A stretch of DNA of 64,000 nucleotides from Blautia sp. MSJ-9 (GCF_018919065.1 NZ_JAHLQG010000043.1:62001-126000), one strand, 5' to 3'. Shown: positions 18,042-25,576, counted from the stretch's first letter. Numbers and translations are program-made. The notes: generated by a model not told the origin, from the letters alone.

Positions 18042-20060
18042 ATGATTATACCTGTAAGTATAAAAAATCAAAGTATTGATTCTTCTGGAATTACAAGTGA
18101 TTATAAAGCGGCCATAAGTGAATATATTTGGAATGGTTTTGAAGCTAATGCTACAACTGTTAGTGTAGAATATACACTTAATGAAGCATTTGGAATTAAG
18201 GAATTAATTATAAAAGATAATGGTGATGGAATAAATTATAATGAATTAGGGGAAACATTTGGTGCATTTCTGGCATCAAAGAAGAATTTGTTGTCGTTAC
18301 AAATGAAAGCTAAGGCAAATAAAGGAAAAGGGAGATTCTCTTTTATTGCTTTTTCTAATAATGCAGTGTGGCATACTGTTTATAAAGATAATGATGTATA
18401 TAAAGAATACGAGATCGCTATGTCAAGCGATAAAAAAGAAGTGATTGATTGCTCAGAACCGCAGTTGTCTGGGAAAAGGGTAACGGGAACCGAAGTGAAA
18501 TTTGTTAATATAAATACATTAACTGTGGAAAATATGAGTTTTGAAGTAATAGAGCCAGCGTTACTCAAAGATTTCGCATGGTTTTTGTATTTATATAAAA
18601 ATAAAAATGCTGAGATAGTAATTAATGGAGAAAAGCTTGATTATAAAAAATATATAAATATTGATTTGAGTGAAAAAGCTATAGTAACAATTGATGGATA
18701 TGAGTTTGAAATTAATTTGATTGTATGGCAGGAATCAATCTCTGAAAAATTTTGTTGTTACTATTTTGATAAAAAAACCATATTGAAGGGAAAACGAACT
18801 ACAACTTTTAATCGTAATACCATTAATTTTAACCATAGTGTGTTTGTCAAATCGGATTTTTTTGATGATAAAGAAAATGTTATAGATGATTATGAAGATG
18901 CACAGATTAGTTTGTTTGAATCTCCGAGTGAGAAAAAGGTTCTGAGAAAATTGCATAAAGAAATTCAAAAGCTAATTGAAAATAAAATTAGTATATATTT
19001 ATCGGATAAAGCTGAAGAAGAGGTTGAAGCCATGATAAGCGAAAGAAAAACTTTTCCTGAATTTCCAGATGATGCATATGGACAAATGCGTAAGAATGAT
19101 TTGAAAAGAGTAACAAAGGAAATTTTTAAATTGGAGCCTTTGATTTTTCATAAATTAAAGCAAATTCAGGAAAAATCGTTACTAGGTTTTTTGAATCTGC
19201 TCTTAAGTTCTGAAGAAAGGGAAAATGTTTTAACTATAATAGAGCAAGTTGTGGAATTATCACCTGAGCAAAGAAATGATTTTTCAAAGATATTAAAGAA
19301 AACATCTTTGGAGAATATTATTGATACAATCAAGTTTATTGAAGATAGATACAAAGTAATAGAATTATTGAAAAGTATAGTGTATGATTTAACAAAATTT
19401 TCAAATGAACGTGATCATATACAGAAAATTGTAGAAAGACATTTCTGGCTATTTGGTGAACAGTACAATTTGGCAAGTGCTGATCAGAGGATGCAAAAAG
19501 CATTGGAACAGTATAGGAACATTTTATATGGAGAAGAGGATGTTACGGCAGAATTGAATCCGGATGCGGAAAATGAACGACGTATGGATATTTTTTTATG
19601 TAATACAAGAAATGTTGAAACAACATTTGAAACGACACTGGAAGAAAATATTGTTGTTGAATTAAAAGCGCCGAGAATTCCATTAACAAAGAAAGTATTA
19701 CGACAAGTCGAAGACTATATGGATTATGTTAGAAGGCAACCGCAATTTAATAGTGAATTCCGAAAATGGAAGTTTATTGCTGTATGTAAAGAGGTAGATG
19801 ATTATGTTAAGAGCCAATATAAAGCATTTGAAGATAAAGGGAAAGTTGGACTAGTATTTCAAGTAGATAATTGTGAAGTATATGCGCTTACTTGGGATGA
19901 TATATTTAAAAGTTTTGAAATAAAGCATAAATCAATGCTAGAACGATTAAAGTATGATAGGGAGCGGGTAGCAAATGAGTTGATGGCAGAGGTAAGTGAT
20001 ACTGAAGGTCGAGAAAAAGCAGATACTCTTACGGAAATTGCAGTTGCGCAAATGTTATAA
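18042..20060 (+). CDS. GHKL ATPase fused to a PD-(D/E)XK (Shedu-like) nuclease domain; candidate defence protein
   Basis: ATG 18042 was chosen because GGGAGG sits 8 bases upstream; the frame is open to 18021. The 672-residue product starts with a GHKL (MORC/Hsp90/MutL-like) ATP-binding domain: N-box E27-N31-E34A in SEYIWNGFEANAT, G1 loop DNGDGI at 59-64, G2 loop GKGRFSF at 95-101, and a later TGTEVKF. A helical middle follows. The C-terminal part has HFWLFGEQYNLASADQ, then R-M-D516-I and E540-L-K542 in VVELKAP, spaced as in PD-(D/E)XK enzymes and close in style to Shedu (DUF4263). Cytoplasmic, probably ATP-gated DNA or RNA cleavage (inference). It has its own terminator and lies among remnants of restriction and toxin genes. 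Confidence 0.7.
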   Translation: MIIPVSIKNQSIDSSGITSDYKAAISEYIWNGFEANATTVSVEYTLNEAFGIKELIIKDNGDGINYNELGETFGAFLASKKNLLSLQMKAKANKGKGRFSFIAFSNNAVWHTVYKDNDVYKEYEIAMSSDKKEVIDCSEPQLSGKRVTGTEVKFVNINTLTVENMSFEVIEPALLKDFAWFLYLYKNKNAEIVINGEKLDYKKYINIDLSEKAIVTIDGYEFEINLIVWQESISEKFCCYYFDKKTILKGKRTTTFNRNTINFNHSVFVKSDFFDDKENVIDDYEDAQISLFESPSEKKVLRKLHKEIQKLIENKISIYLSDKAEEEVEAMISERKTFPEFPDDAYGQMRKNDLKRVTKEIFKLEPLIFHKLKQIQEKSLLGFLNLLLSSEERENVLTIIEQVVELSPEQRNDFSKILKKTSLENIIDTIKFIEDRYKVIELLKSIVYDLTKFSNERDHIQKIVERHFWLFGEQYNLASADQRMQKALEQYRNILYGEEDVTAELNPDAENERRMDIFLCNTRNVETTFETTLEENIVVELKAPRIPLTKKVLRQVEDYMDYVRRQPQFNSEFRKWKFIAVCKEVDDYVKSQYKAFEDKGKVGLVFQVDNCEVYALTWDDIFKSFEIKHKSMLERLKYDRERVANELMAEVSDTEGREKADTLTEIAVAQML

Positions 20061-20133
20061 AATGTGAGTTGATAATTAAAAAATGATATAATATGGTTAG
20101 TGAAAAATAATTGATGTTTTTGGTAAAAAATAG

Positions 20134-20190
20134 CTTCTTTTGGGTAAAAAATCAGATACGATAATTCTTACCCAAAAGGAGTATTTTTTA
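20134..20190 (+). terminator. Terminator after the GHKL-nuclease gene
   Basis: Arms cttcttttgggtaa and ttacccaaaaggag (one G-T pair) enclose about 20 bases; the 3' arm is followed by tattttttata. Confidence 0.75.
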
Positions 20191-20668
20191 TAGTAGTTGA
20201 AAAGGAAGATTTTATGTGGTTGCCAAACAACTGCTTGAGTTTCAGCAAAATGTTATTGAAAAATGAATAACTTCTCCTAAGGCGTCAGTCTGCTAGATTT
20301 TGATGAAGTAAAAACTGTAATATTAAGAAGTAGAGGCACTTAAATAAGTCATGTTGACGGTAAAATTGATATCGGGTTTGGGAAGATATTTGGAAATTTT
20401 ATTTAAAAATTTCCGTTTCAAAGTGCAAGTGTTCGATGCAAAATAAGGTATAAGGAATCGCTTTTCTTTTTGGTTAGTGAGATTTTATTGTGGCGATTTA
20501 ATTTTACATCAAAAAGGAATGAGATTCCTTATATTTTGGAAAATTTTTGGGTTGCGTATTAAGATTCTGGTGAGTAAAAATTACAGAAATTCAAGCAAGA
20601 TTCTAATAGCAAAAACGGCGGATTTTTGATATAATTAATACAGATTGTCTTAAAAGGAATTTGATAAT
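20191..20668. other. Gene-poor stretch with inverted repeat
   Basis: No intact gene. A frame at about 20281-20400 reads SLLDFDEVKTVILRSRGT, a stop, then ISHVDGKIDIGFG; this resembles a decayed coding sequence but I cannot name it. At 20450-20532 there is an imperfect inverted repeat with arms starting ataaggaatc and ending gattccttat. Confidence 0.3.
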
Positions 20669-20911
20669 ATGTTAGATGAAATTCATGCAAATGAAGCGGT
20701 TAATATAAGTGATGATACGATAAAAAAATTAAGAGCAGACTTTCCGTCTTGTTTTACAAATGAAGGAAAGTTCGATCTATTAAAATTTAAAGAATTGTTA
20801 TCAGACAATATAGATATAACAAATGAGGGATATGAATTAAATTTTCTGGGGAAATTTGCCGTTTACGGAAATAGCAGGACAGTTAAATTCAATTGTAGAG
20901 TTGCACTTTGA
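20669..20911 (+). pseudogene. Truncated N-terminus of a type III-like (Mod) DNA methyltransferase
   Basis: The 80-codon frame starts with MLDEIHANEAVNISDD and contains LRADFPSCFTNEGKFDLLKFKELL and EGYELNFLGK, matching the leader of site-specific adenine methyltransferases of type III/Mod type. There it is followed by the catalytic DPPY-containing domain. Here the frame loses similarity after LGK and stops 16 codons later; no methyltransferase motif follows. It is a relic of a restriction-modification system next to the GHKL-nuclease gene. AAAGGAA precedes ATG, so a short peptide could still be made. Confidence 0.6.
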
Positions 20912-21034
20912 TTTAGTGAGATAAATACGAATCTACAGTTAGGTAAGAGCAATTCTAATGAAATTATGTTAATGGTTATGAAATATAAAAAGGAAAAAAG
21001 ATTAAGGAATTCATGAATTGTATATTTGAGTAGG

Positions 21035-21062
21035 ATGTTCCCGACACAAATGTCGGGAACAT
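21035..21062. other. Perfect 12-bp stem hairpin
   Basis: The sequence atgttcccgaca, loop caaa, tgtcgggaacat is a perfect hairpin. No T-run follows, so it is a weak terminator candidate at best, possibly left from the eroded methyltransferase operon. Confidence 0.45.
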
Positions 21063-21154
21063 TAGTAATAGAACTCCACAGATTGGTATGCCTATGAATT
21101 CTAAGTTAATTATATGGAAAATGAGAAAAATTGTATTCCATTCCTATAGGTTAA

Positions 21155-21256
21155 ATTTTTGTAATGGTGCCAAAGCTAAATTTTGGCACCCAAGATGGCA
21201 CTCAAGATGGCACCCAAGGAGATGTATGTGACAAATTGGAGGATAGATTTAGATGA
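21155..21256 (+). pseudogene. Relic of an AlbA_2/HTH (COG2865-like) protein: GTQDGTQ repeat linker
   Basis: A 33-codon frame reads VPKLNFGTQDGTQDGTQ followed by DKLEDRF and a stop. This pattern (a beta strand ending, G-T-Q-D repeats, then the start of a winged-helix tail) is typical of the C-terminal part of Lachnospiraceae AlbA_2/AAA_4 DNA-binding proteins. No remainder of the gene is nearby. At the DNA level it looks like a 12-bp tandem repeat (ggcacccaagat type). Confidence 0.5.
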
Positions 21257-21360
21257 TAAGAGGCAATGGGATAAGGTATGAAACGTAAAAAATGATTGCT
21301 TTTTTCAAAAATAGAATAAAATAATCGTGATTAGATCTGACATAAGAATGTGTGAGAATA

Positions 21361-21389
21361 TTGACAAGACATTTAAAATGACATATATT
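21361..21389 (+). promoter_or_regulatory. Strong sigma-A promoter of a putative small RNA
   Basis: TTGACA (21361-21366) and TATATT (21384-21389) are separated by 17 bases. No start codon with a ribosome site follows before the terminator at 21435. Confidence 0.65.
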
Positions 21390-21395
21390 GAGGTT

Positions 21396-21465
21396 AGTGA
21401 TCGTTCTGTAGAAACTTGTGAAGCCTACAGGCGGGGGAGAGCCTGCGGGACTCTCCCTCTTTTTC
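21396..21465 (+). ncRNA. Putative small non-coding RNA, about 70 nt
   Basis: It lies between a consensus promoter and an intrinsic terminator. It can fold as hairpin 1 (CTGTAG 21406-21411 with CTACAG 21425-21430) and terminator hairpin 2 (GGGAGAG 21435-21441 with CTCTCCC 21451-21457, then CTCTTTTT). An alternative pairing caggc/gcctg (21428-21432 with 21441-21445) competes with the terminator stem, so an attenuator-like switch is possible. No known RNA family is recognised. It lies 180 bases before higBA. Confidence 0.5.
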
Positions 21466-21478
21466 TATTACACAAAGG

Positions 21479-21526
21479 AAAATCCTCTAAGAGATAGTGA
21501 AATACTTATCTCTTAGAGGATTTTTT
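21479..21526 (+). terminator. Second strong terminator downstream of the small RNA
   Basis: An 18-bp arm starting aaaatcctctaagagata pairs with tatctcttagaggatttt, and the 3' arm runs into six T. It would insulate higBA from upstream transcription. Confidence 0.8.
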
Positions 21527-21537
21527 GCACTTAAATA

Positions 21538-21621
21538 ATTACCTAAAAGGTAATAAAATGTCTGAAAAGTATTTACTATGATTTTAGATGATGCTATAAT
21601 TACTATTACTAAATTGGTAAT
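21538..21621 (+). promoter_or_regulatory. higBA promoter with two ATTAC-N7-GTAAT operators
   Basis: The -35 TTTACT (21572-21577) and -10 TATAAT (21595-21600) are 17 bases apart. Two copies of the dyad ATTAC-N7-GTAAT flank them, at 21538-21554 (upstream) and 21605-21621 (over the start site). This is the layout expected for autorepression by the HigA antitoxin. Confidence 0.65.
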
Positions 21622-21651
21622 GAAAAAATGAAAGGAGTTGTATGATTAAGT

Positions 21652-22005
21652 TTGGGAATGCAGATATTGTATAAGAATGAAACTGCAAAGAAACAGTTTT
21701 GTTCGGAGTACAAGAAAAAGTGGCGATATCCTGAGCAAGTAAAAAAGAAACTTGAAGCTGCAGAAAACTTTATAATTAATGCAGGGTCTTTGATGGATAT
21801 TGCTAATTATCCTCCATTTCATTTTGAACATTTAAAAGGTGATAGAAAAGAGGAATGGAGTATACGATTAGGGAATACAGGATATAGAGTTACAATGATT
21901 CCTTGTGACAATGATGGAAATGAAATTACAGAAGGGGACATTTTAGCTCAATGTAGAATGATTAAAATTGTGAAGGTGACGGAGGTGTCGAACCATTATG
22001 AGTAA
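21652..22005 (+). CDS. higB: HigB-type RelE/ParE-superfamily toxin
   Basis: The protein of about 117 residues matches host-inhibition HigB toxins: KLEAAENFIINAGSLMDIANYPPFHFEHLKGDRKEEWSIRLGNTGYR, with the RLGNTGYRV core and C-terminal VTEVSNHYE. Such toxins cleave mRNA on the ribosome. The start is unclear. The ribosome site AAAGGAG (21631-21637) serves ATG 21642, but that frame reads MIKFGNADIV and stops. The toxin frame offers only TTG 21652 or ATG 21658, both poorly placed. A one-base loss may have split the N-terminus. The stop overlaps the antitoxin start by 8 bases. Confidence 0.8.
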   Translation: MGMQILYKNETAKKQFCSEYKKKWRYPEQVKKKLEAAENFIINAGSLMDIANYPPFHFEHLKGDRKEEWSIRLGNTGYRVTMIPCDNDGNEITEGDILAQCRMIKIVKVTEVSNHYE

Positions 22006-23104
22006 TGTAGATGAATACAAGGATATAGTGGCATTTCACCCAGGATATTATATTGCGGATATTATTGCGGATATGGAAATAAGTCAGGCTGAGTTTGCAA
22101 CAAGAATGGGAACAACAGCAAAGACTTTAAGCCAGTTGATTAACGGACAGGCTAATATATCAAATGATTTGGCAAAGAAGCTTTCTGTTATGATGGGAAC
22201 AAGTGCAGAAGTCTGGCTTAATTTGCAGAATACTTATGATCAGAAATTGATTGAAATACAGCAGGCTAAGGATTTTGATGCGCAGGCAGAACTCGCAAGG
22301 GAAATTGATTATAAATATTTTGTAGATGTTATTGGTCTTTCAGTAACAAGAAATATTAATGAAAAAGTGTCTAATTTGTGTAAGTTCTTCAAGGTAGCCG
22401 ATTTGAGAATTATGTTACAGCCAGATTTTTTAGTGAATTTCAGGGCAAGCGGGACATGCGGAAGAGAAAAGAATATTATAAATTCCAGAGCCTGGATTCA
22501 AACAGCTATAAATATTTCAAAAAATGTCGAGACCAAACCTTATGATGCTGAAAAATTAAAAGGATATTTGCCAGAACTTAGAGGGATGACGATTAAGAAA
22601 CCGGAAGAATTTTTGCCAAGAATGCGTGAAATTTTTGCAGAGTGTGGTGTTGCATTTGTCTTATTGCCTCATTTGAAAAATTCAGGAGTGAATGGCGCGG
22701 TTAAATGGGTAAACGAGGATAGAGTAGTGCTTGCTATGAATAATAGAGGATTGGATGCAGATAAATTCTGGTTTTCGCTATTCCATGAAATTAAACATGT
22801 TCTTCAGCAAAAGATTAAAACAGTATTTGTAAGCAGTACAGTTGAAGAAATGATAGACATTAATAATAATCTGGAAAGGGAAGCGGATAAATTTGCAACT
22901 AATTATTTGATTCCTCCTGCAGAATATAAGAAATTAGCACCATCAAAATACACTTCTGATAATGAGATTGTAGAATTTGCGAAATCAATAGGAATTCATC
23001 CAGGAATTGTAGCTGGCAGGATGCAGCATGAAGGGATTATTGCTCAGAATAGATGCTCAAAATTAAAGGAAAAGTATGTAATAGAGATAAAACATACTGC
23101 CTGA
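21998..23104 (+). CDS. higA: HigA-type antitoxin with XRE and ImmA/IrrE metallopeptidase domains
   Basis: The 368-residue protein has an N-terminal HigA/XRE helix-turn-helix (MEISQAEFATRMGTTAKTLSQLINGQANIS, about residues 27-56). Its C-terminal half has an ImmA/IrrE-type zinc peptidase motif, H263-E-I-K-H267, followed by LEREADKFATNYLIP. This is longer than the roughly 100-residue minimal HigA. ATG 21998 overlaps the toxin gene (ATGAGTAA), so synthesis is coupled. It should neutralise HigB and repress at the two operators; the peptidase domain could link relief to a cleavage event (inference). Confidence 0.85.
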   Translation: MSNVDEYKDIVAFHPGYYIADIIADMEISQAEFATRMGTTAKTLSQLINGQANISNDLAKKLSVMMGTSAEVWLNLQNTYDQKLIEIQQAKDFDAQAELAREIDYKYFVDVIGLSVTRNINEKVSNLCKFFKVADLRIMLQPDFLVNFRASGTCGREKNIINSRAWIQTAINISKNVETKPYDAEKLKGYLPELRGMTIKKPEEFLPRMREIFAECGVAFVLLPHLKNSGVNGAVKWVNEDRVVLAMNNRGLDADKFWFSLFHEIKHVLQQKIKTVFVSSTVEEMIDINNNLEREADKFATNYLIPPAEYKKLAPSKYTSDNEIVEFAKSIGIHPGIVAGRMQHEGIIAQNRCSKLKEKYVIEIKHTA

Positions 23105-23129
23105 GATGGAAGTGAAAAGTAATTCCTAT

Positions 23130-23246
23130 TTATAGCGTTAAGCTGGAAGTTTAGCAGAATTTTATGGGGATGAAGTCAAACGATTAAATGAGTAAGTGAA
23201 ACAAAATATTAGCAGATTTCCAGAGAATATTATGTTTCAACCCTAA
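23130..23246 (+). pseudogene. Remnant of an ORF6N-domain gene
   Basis: The frame from 23151 reads LAEFYGDEVKRLNE, an in-frame TAA, then VKQNISRFPENIMFQ. This matches the ORF6N motif (LAELYGVEVKRLNEQVKRN and ERFPERFMFQL), with the normal Gln codon changed to TAA. The upstream part (VKLE) is in another frame. ORF6N proteins are phage- and plasmid-derived DNA-binding proteins. Confidence 0.55.
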
Positions 23247-23265
23247 GGTTATCTCCCAATACGAA

Positions 23266-23526
23266 TTGATTTTCTCCCAATTACAATATATAATTGGGAG
23301 AAAGAAAAGCACGGCGGTAGAAAGAAGGACCGCCTATGATGTTGTACAGGAGTATGCAATGAATTATATTGGTACTTTTACGAAGCAGAATGCTTTGGCG
23401 GGCTGTCCGAGTTTGGGCAGTTCTTCTGTCGAAGCAGCATTGAAAAAATTAGTTCAGGACGGTACGCTTACTCGCCTTGGTTCTGGACGAAAAACACACT
23501 ATGTTAGAAGCGATGCATTGGAATAG
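23266..23526 (+). pseudogene. C-terminal fragment of a Fic-family protein (helix-turn-helix tail)
   Basis: The 86-codon frame contains GRKKSTAVERRTAYDVVQEY, IGTFTKQNALAGCPSLGSSSVEAALKKLVQDG and the ending HYVRSDALE, a winged-helix tail found at the end of Fic-domain proteins in Lachnospiraceae. The Fic catalytic motif HPFxxGNGR is absent and no normal start codon or ribosome site exists. It is probably the leftover 3' end of a lost gene. A perfect inverted repeat (tctcccaatta-N7-taattgggaga, 23273-23301) spans its beginning. Confidence 0.5.
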
Positions 23527-23648
23527 CATTCCTTTCAGCAGGTCGTAATTACACGAAGGCATCAGTCGTATCAAATCGATTGGTGCTTTCTTTATGCTCG
23601 GAGAAATCCGGGCTTTTATTATTTTAAAAGAATAATTGCAAAAAACTA

Positions 23649-23679
23649 TTGACTCCTACGCTACGTAATGGTTTAGAGT
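23649..23679 (+). promoter_or_regulatory. MerR-type promoter with 19-bp spacer
   Basis: TTGACT (23649-23654) and TAGAGT (23674-23679) are 19 bases apart, the over-long spacing that MerR activators correct by DNA distortion. The spacer carries the dyad-like cctacgctacgtaatgg. It lies just upstream of the merR-like gene, implying autoregulation. Confidence 0.7.
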
Positions 23680-23705
23680 ATGCTTATCAAGAGGAGGAAT
23701 TGTCG

Positions 23706-24437
23706 ATGATGACAGTGAATGAGGTAAGTAAAATAACAGGAGTGAGTATACGCACTTTGCAATATTATGACACCATTGGTCTCTTAAAACCAGTAGAATA
23801 TACAGCTTCAGGATATCGATTATATGATGATACATCCCTGGAAAGGTTACAGCAAATTTTACTGTTCAGGGAACTGGAATTTCCACTTAAGGAGATTAAA
23901 GGTATCATAGATGCACCTAATTTTGACAGAAACAGAGCATTAGAACAGCAAATCGAATTGCTTACTATGAAAAAAGAACATCTGGAAAATCTTATTAATC
24001 TTGCTCGGGGAATAAAAGGAATAGGGACGAAATATATGGATTTTAAAGCTTTTGATACAAGAAAGATAGATGAGTATTCTAAACGTGCAAAAGAACTGTG
24101 GAGACAGACGCCTGAGTACAAAGAGTACGAAGAGAAAACAAAGAACTGGACAGAAGATGACGAAGTTACAGTTGTAAATGAGTTTATGGAGATTTTTGTT
24201 GAGTTCGGGCAGATGAAGGAAATGAATCCATCTGATAAGCAGGTTCAGGCACAGGTTAAAAAACTTCAAGATTATATCACAGAACATTTTTATACATGTT
24301 CAGCTAAAATTCTGCAGGGACTTGGAAGAATGTATGCTGGTGAAGGAGAACTTACTGAAAATATTGATGCTGCAGGTGGAACAGGAACTTCGGAATTTGC
24401 AAGTAAAGCCATTGATATATTTGCAATGAATAGCTAA
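23706..24437 (+). CDS. MerR-family regulator with TipAS-like ligand domain
   Basis: The 243-residue protein starts at ATG 23706 behind GAGGAGG (8-base spacing). The N-terminal MerR domain reads TVNEVSKITGVSIRTLQYYDTIGLLKPVEYTASGYRLYDD (about residues 3-42). A dimerisation helix follows, then a TipAS-type antibiotic-recognition domain (about 120-240) with WTEDDEVTVVNEFMEIF and YTCSAKILQGLGRMYAG. TipA-like regulators bind thiopeptides or other drugs. No transporter gene is adjacent, so the regulated target may be only itself. Confidence 0.88.
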   Translation: MMTVNEVSKITGVSIRTLQYYDTIGLLKPVEYTASGYRLYDDTSLERLQQILLFRELEFPLKEIKGIIDAPNFDRNRALEQQIELLTMKKEHLENLINLARGIKGIGTKYMDFKAFDTRKIDEYSKRAKELWRQTPEYKEYEEKTKNWTEDDEVTVVNEFMEIFVEFGQMKEMNPSDKQVQAQVKKLQDYITEHFYTCSAKILQGLGRMYAGEGELTENIDAAGGTGTSEFASKAIDIFAMNS

Positions 24438-24479
24438 TGGCGTGGATTATTTATAGCAATTCTGCTATTTACTTGTAAT

Positions 24480-24506
24480 GTTACTGAAAACGATGTACAC
24501 AGTAAC
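24480..24506. repeat. GTTACTG-N13-CAGTAAC dyad, copy 2
   Basis: Perfect 7-bp inverted arms with a 13-base spacer (aaaacgatgtaca). Its spacer resembles that of copy 3 (aaaacggagtgaa). Confidence 0.5.
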
Positions 24507-24733
24507 ATTGTAATTCCATTAATTCAGAAATCACCAGAGTTCGTGTTGACTAATTTGTATAGTAGATGATAAAATTAATCTATAAAATTACTGTATCTGA
24601 TTCACGCATCTGCGAAATATTTGCTGAAAAAGACATAACAGTAATTAATGGAAATGATCTTAATACAAATAAATAAGAAAACTCTGACGGCAAGGAGAAT
24701 CCGAGCGGAAATAGTTGCTAGATAAGAATTTAC

Positions 24734-24774
24734 AAAACCATTTTTCTGACAAAATGCCAGGAAAGTGGTTTTTT
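24734..24774 (+). terminator. Terminator upstream of the nitrogenase-like operon
   Basis: Arms aaaaccatttttctg and ccaggaaagtggtttt pair with a few mismatches and end in six T. It could end readthrough from the merR side or act as a leader attenuator. Confidence 0.6.
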
Positions 24775-24814
24775 GCATATTTAATAAGTAGCGGAAAACA
24801 ACAGGAGGGGCAAT

Positions 24815-25576
24815 ATGTTAAAGGTAGCAATATACGGAAAGGGCGGTATCGGAAAGTCCACAGTGACTTCCAATCTGGCGGCCGCTTTTGCAAATATGGG
24901 GAAGCGTGTCATTCAGATCGGCTGTGATCCGAAAGCGGATTCCACTATTAATTTATTAGGCGGAGAGCCACTTCGTCCGGTAATGAATTTTATGCGGGAA
25001 GAGGACGAGGAGCCGGATGAACTGGCGCAGATTTCAAAGGAAGGTTACGGAGGAATCCTCTGTATTGAGACTGGCGGTCCTACTCCGGGACTTGGCTGCG
25101 CGGGGCGTGGGATTATTGCAACTTTTCAGCTTCTCGAGGATATGGAGTTATTCGAACATTATAAACCGGATGTGGTTTTGTATGATGTACTGGGTGATGT
25201 TGTATGCGGTGGTTTTGCAGCACCGATCCGTGAGGGATACGCGGATAAAGTTCTGATCGTTACATCCGGGGAGAAAATGGCATTGTATGCTGCAAACAAT
25301 ATTTCCAGCGCTGTCAGAAATTTCGAGGACCGCAGTTATGCCCGTGTATTTGGCATCGTGTTAAATCACAGAAATGTAGAAAATGAGACAAAGAAAGTAC
25401 GGGCATTTTCTGAAAAAATTGGAGTGCCGATTGTGGGAGAAGTACCACGGAGTGATGAAATTATCCACTGGGAAGAACAGGGAAAGACAGTGATCGAAGG
25501 AAATCCAGACTCCGAGATCAGTAAATGTTTCCTTGACCTGGCTGCATTGTTATGGAAAGAAGAGGAAAACGTATGA
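24815..25576 (+). CDS. Nitrogenase iron protein-like (NifH/BchL family) ATPase, cassette 1
   Basis: The 253-residue protein has the P-loop [10 protein letters not shown] near residue 7 and GCDPKADST. It keeps both cysteines that hold the bridging [4Fe-4S] cluster in the dimer: C95 in GLGCAGRG and C131 in DVVCGGF. Family members are ATP-gated electron donors to a D/K-type partner. AGGAGGGG precedes ATG. The stop overlaps the start of the D-like gene (ATGA). It is shorter than classical NifH and more like the uncharacterised nitrogenase-like H proteins. Substrate unknown. Confidence 0.9.
   Translation: MLKVAIYGKGGIGKSTVTSNLAAAFANMGKRVIQIGCDPKADSTINLLGGEPLRPVMNFMREEDEEPDELAQISKEGYGGILCIETGGPTPGLGCAGRGIIATFQLLEDMELFEHYKPDVVLYDVLGDVVCGGFAAPIREGYADKVLIVTSGEKMALYAANNISSAVRNFEDRSYARVFGIVLNHRNVENETKKVRAFSEKIGVPIVGEVPRSDEIIHWEEQGKTVIEGNPDSEISKCFLDLAALLWKEEENV

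Larger units (their letters stand above)
24438..24814. other. Intergenic stretch before the nitrogenase-like operon
   Basis: It contains dyad copy 2 (24480-24506), a non-coding-looking 36-codon frame at about 24570-24677 ending in SDSRICEIFAEKDITVINGN that may be a relic, and a terminator (24734-24774). The nifH-like ribosome site AGGAGGGG is at 24801-24808. No clear promoter was identified. Confidence 0.4.

Noticed and set aside
21181-21225. Short-unit array aagatggcac as CRISPR or VNTR locus
   Set aside because: Only about three 12-bp units, and they translate to a GTQD linker typical of a decayed AlbA/HTH-type protein.
16764-24437. Integrated prophage or conjugative element
   Set aside because: No integrase, structural, relaxase or transfer genes and no direct repeats at the edges were seen; the region looks like an eroded defence/toxin island.
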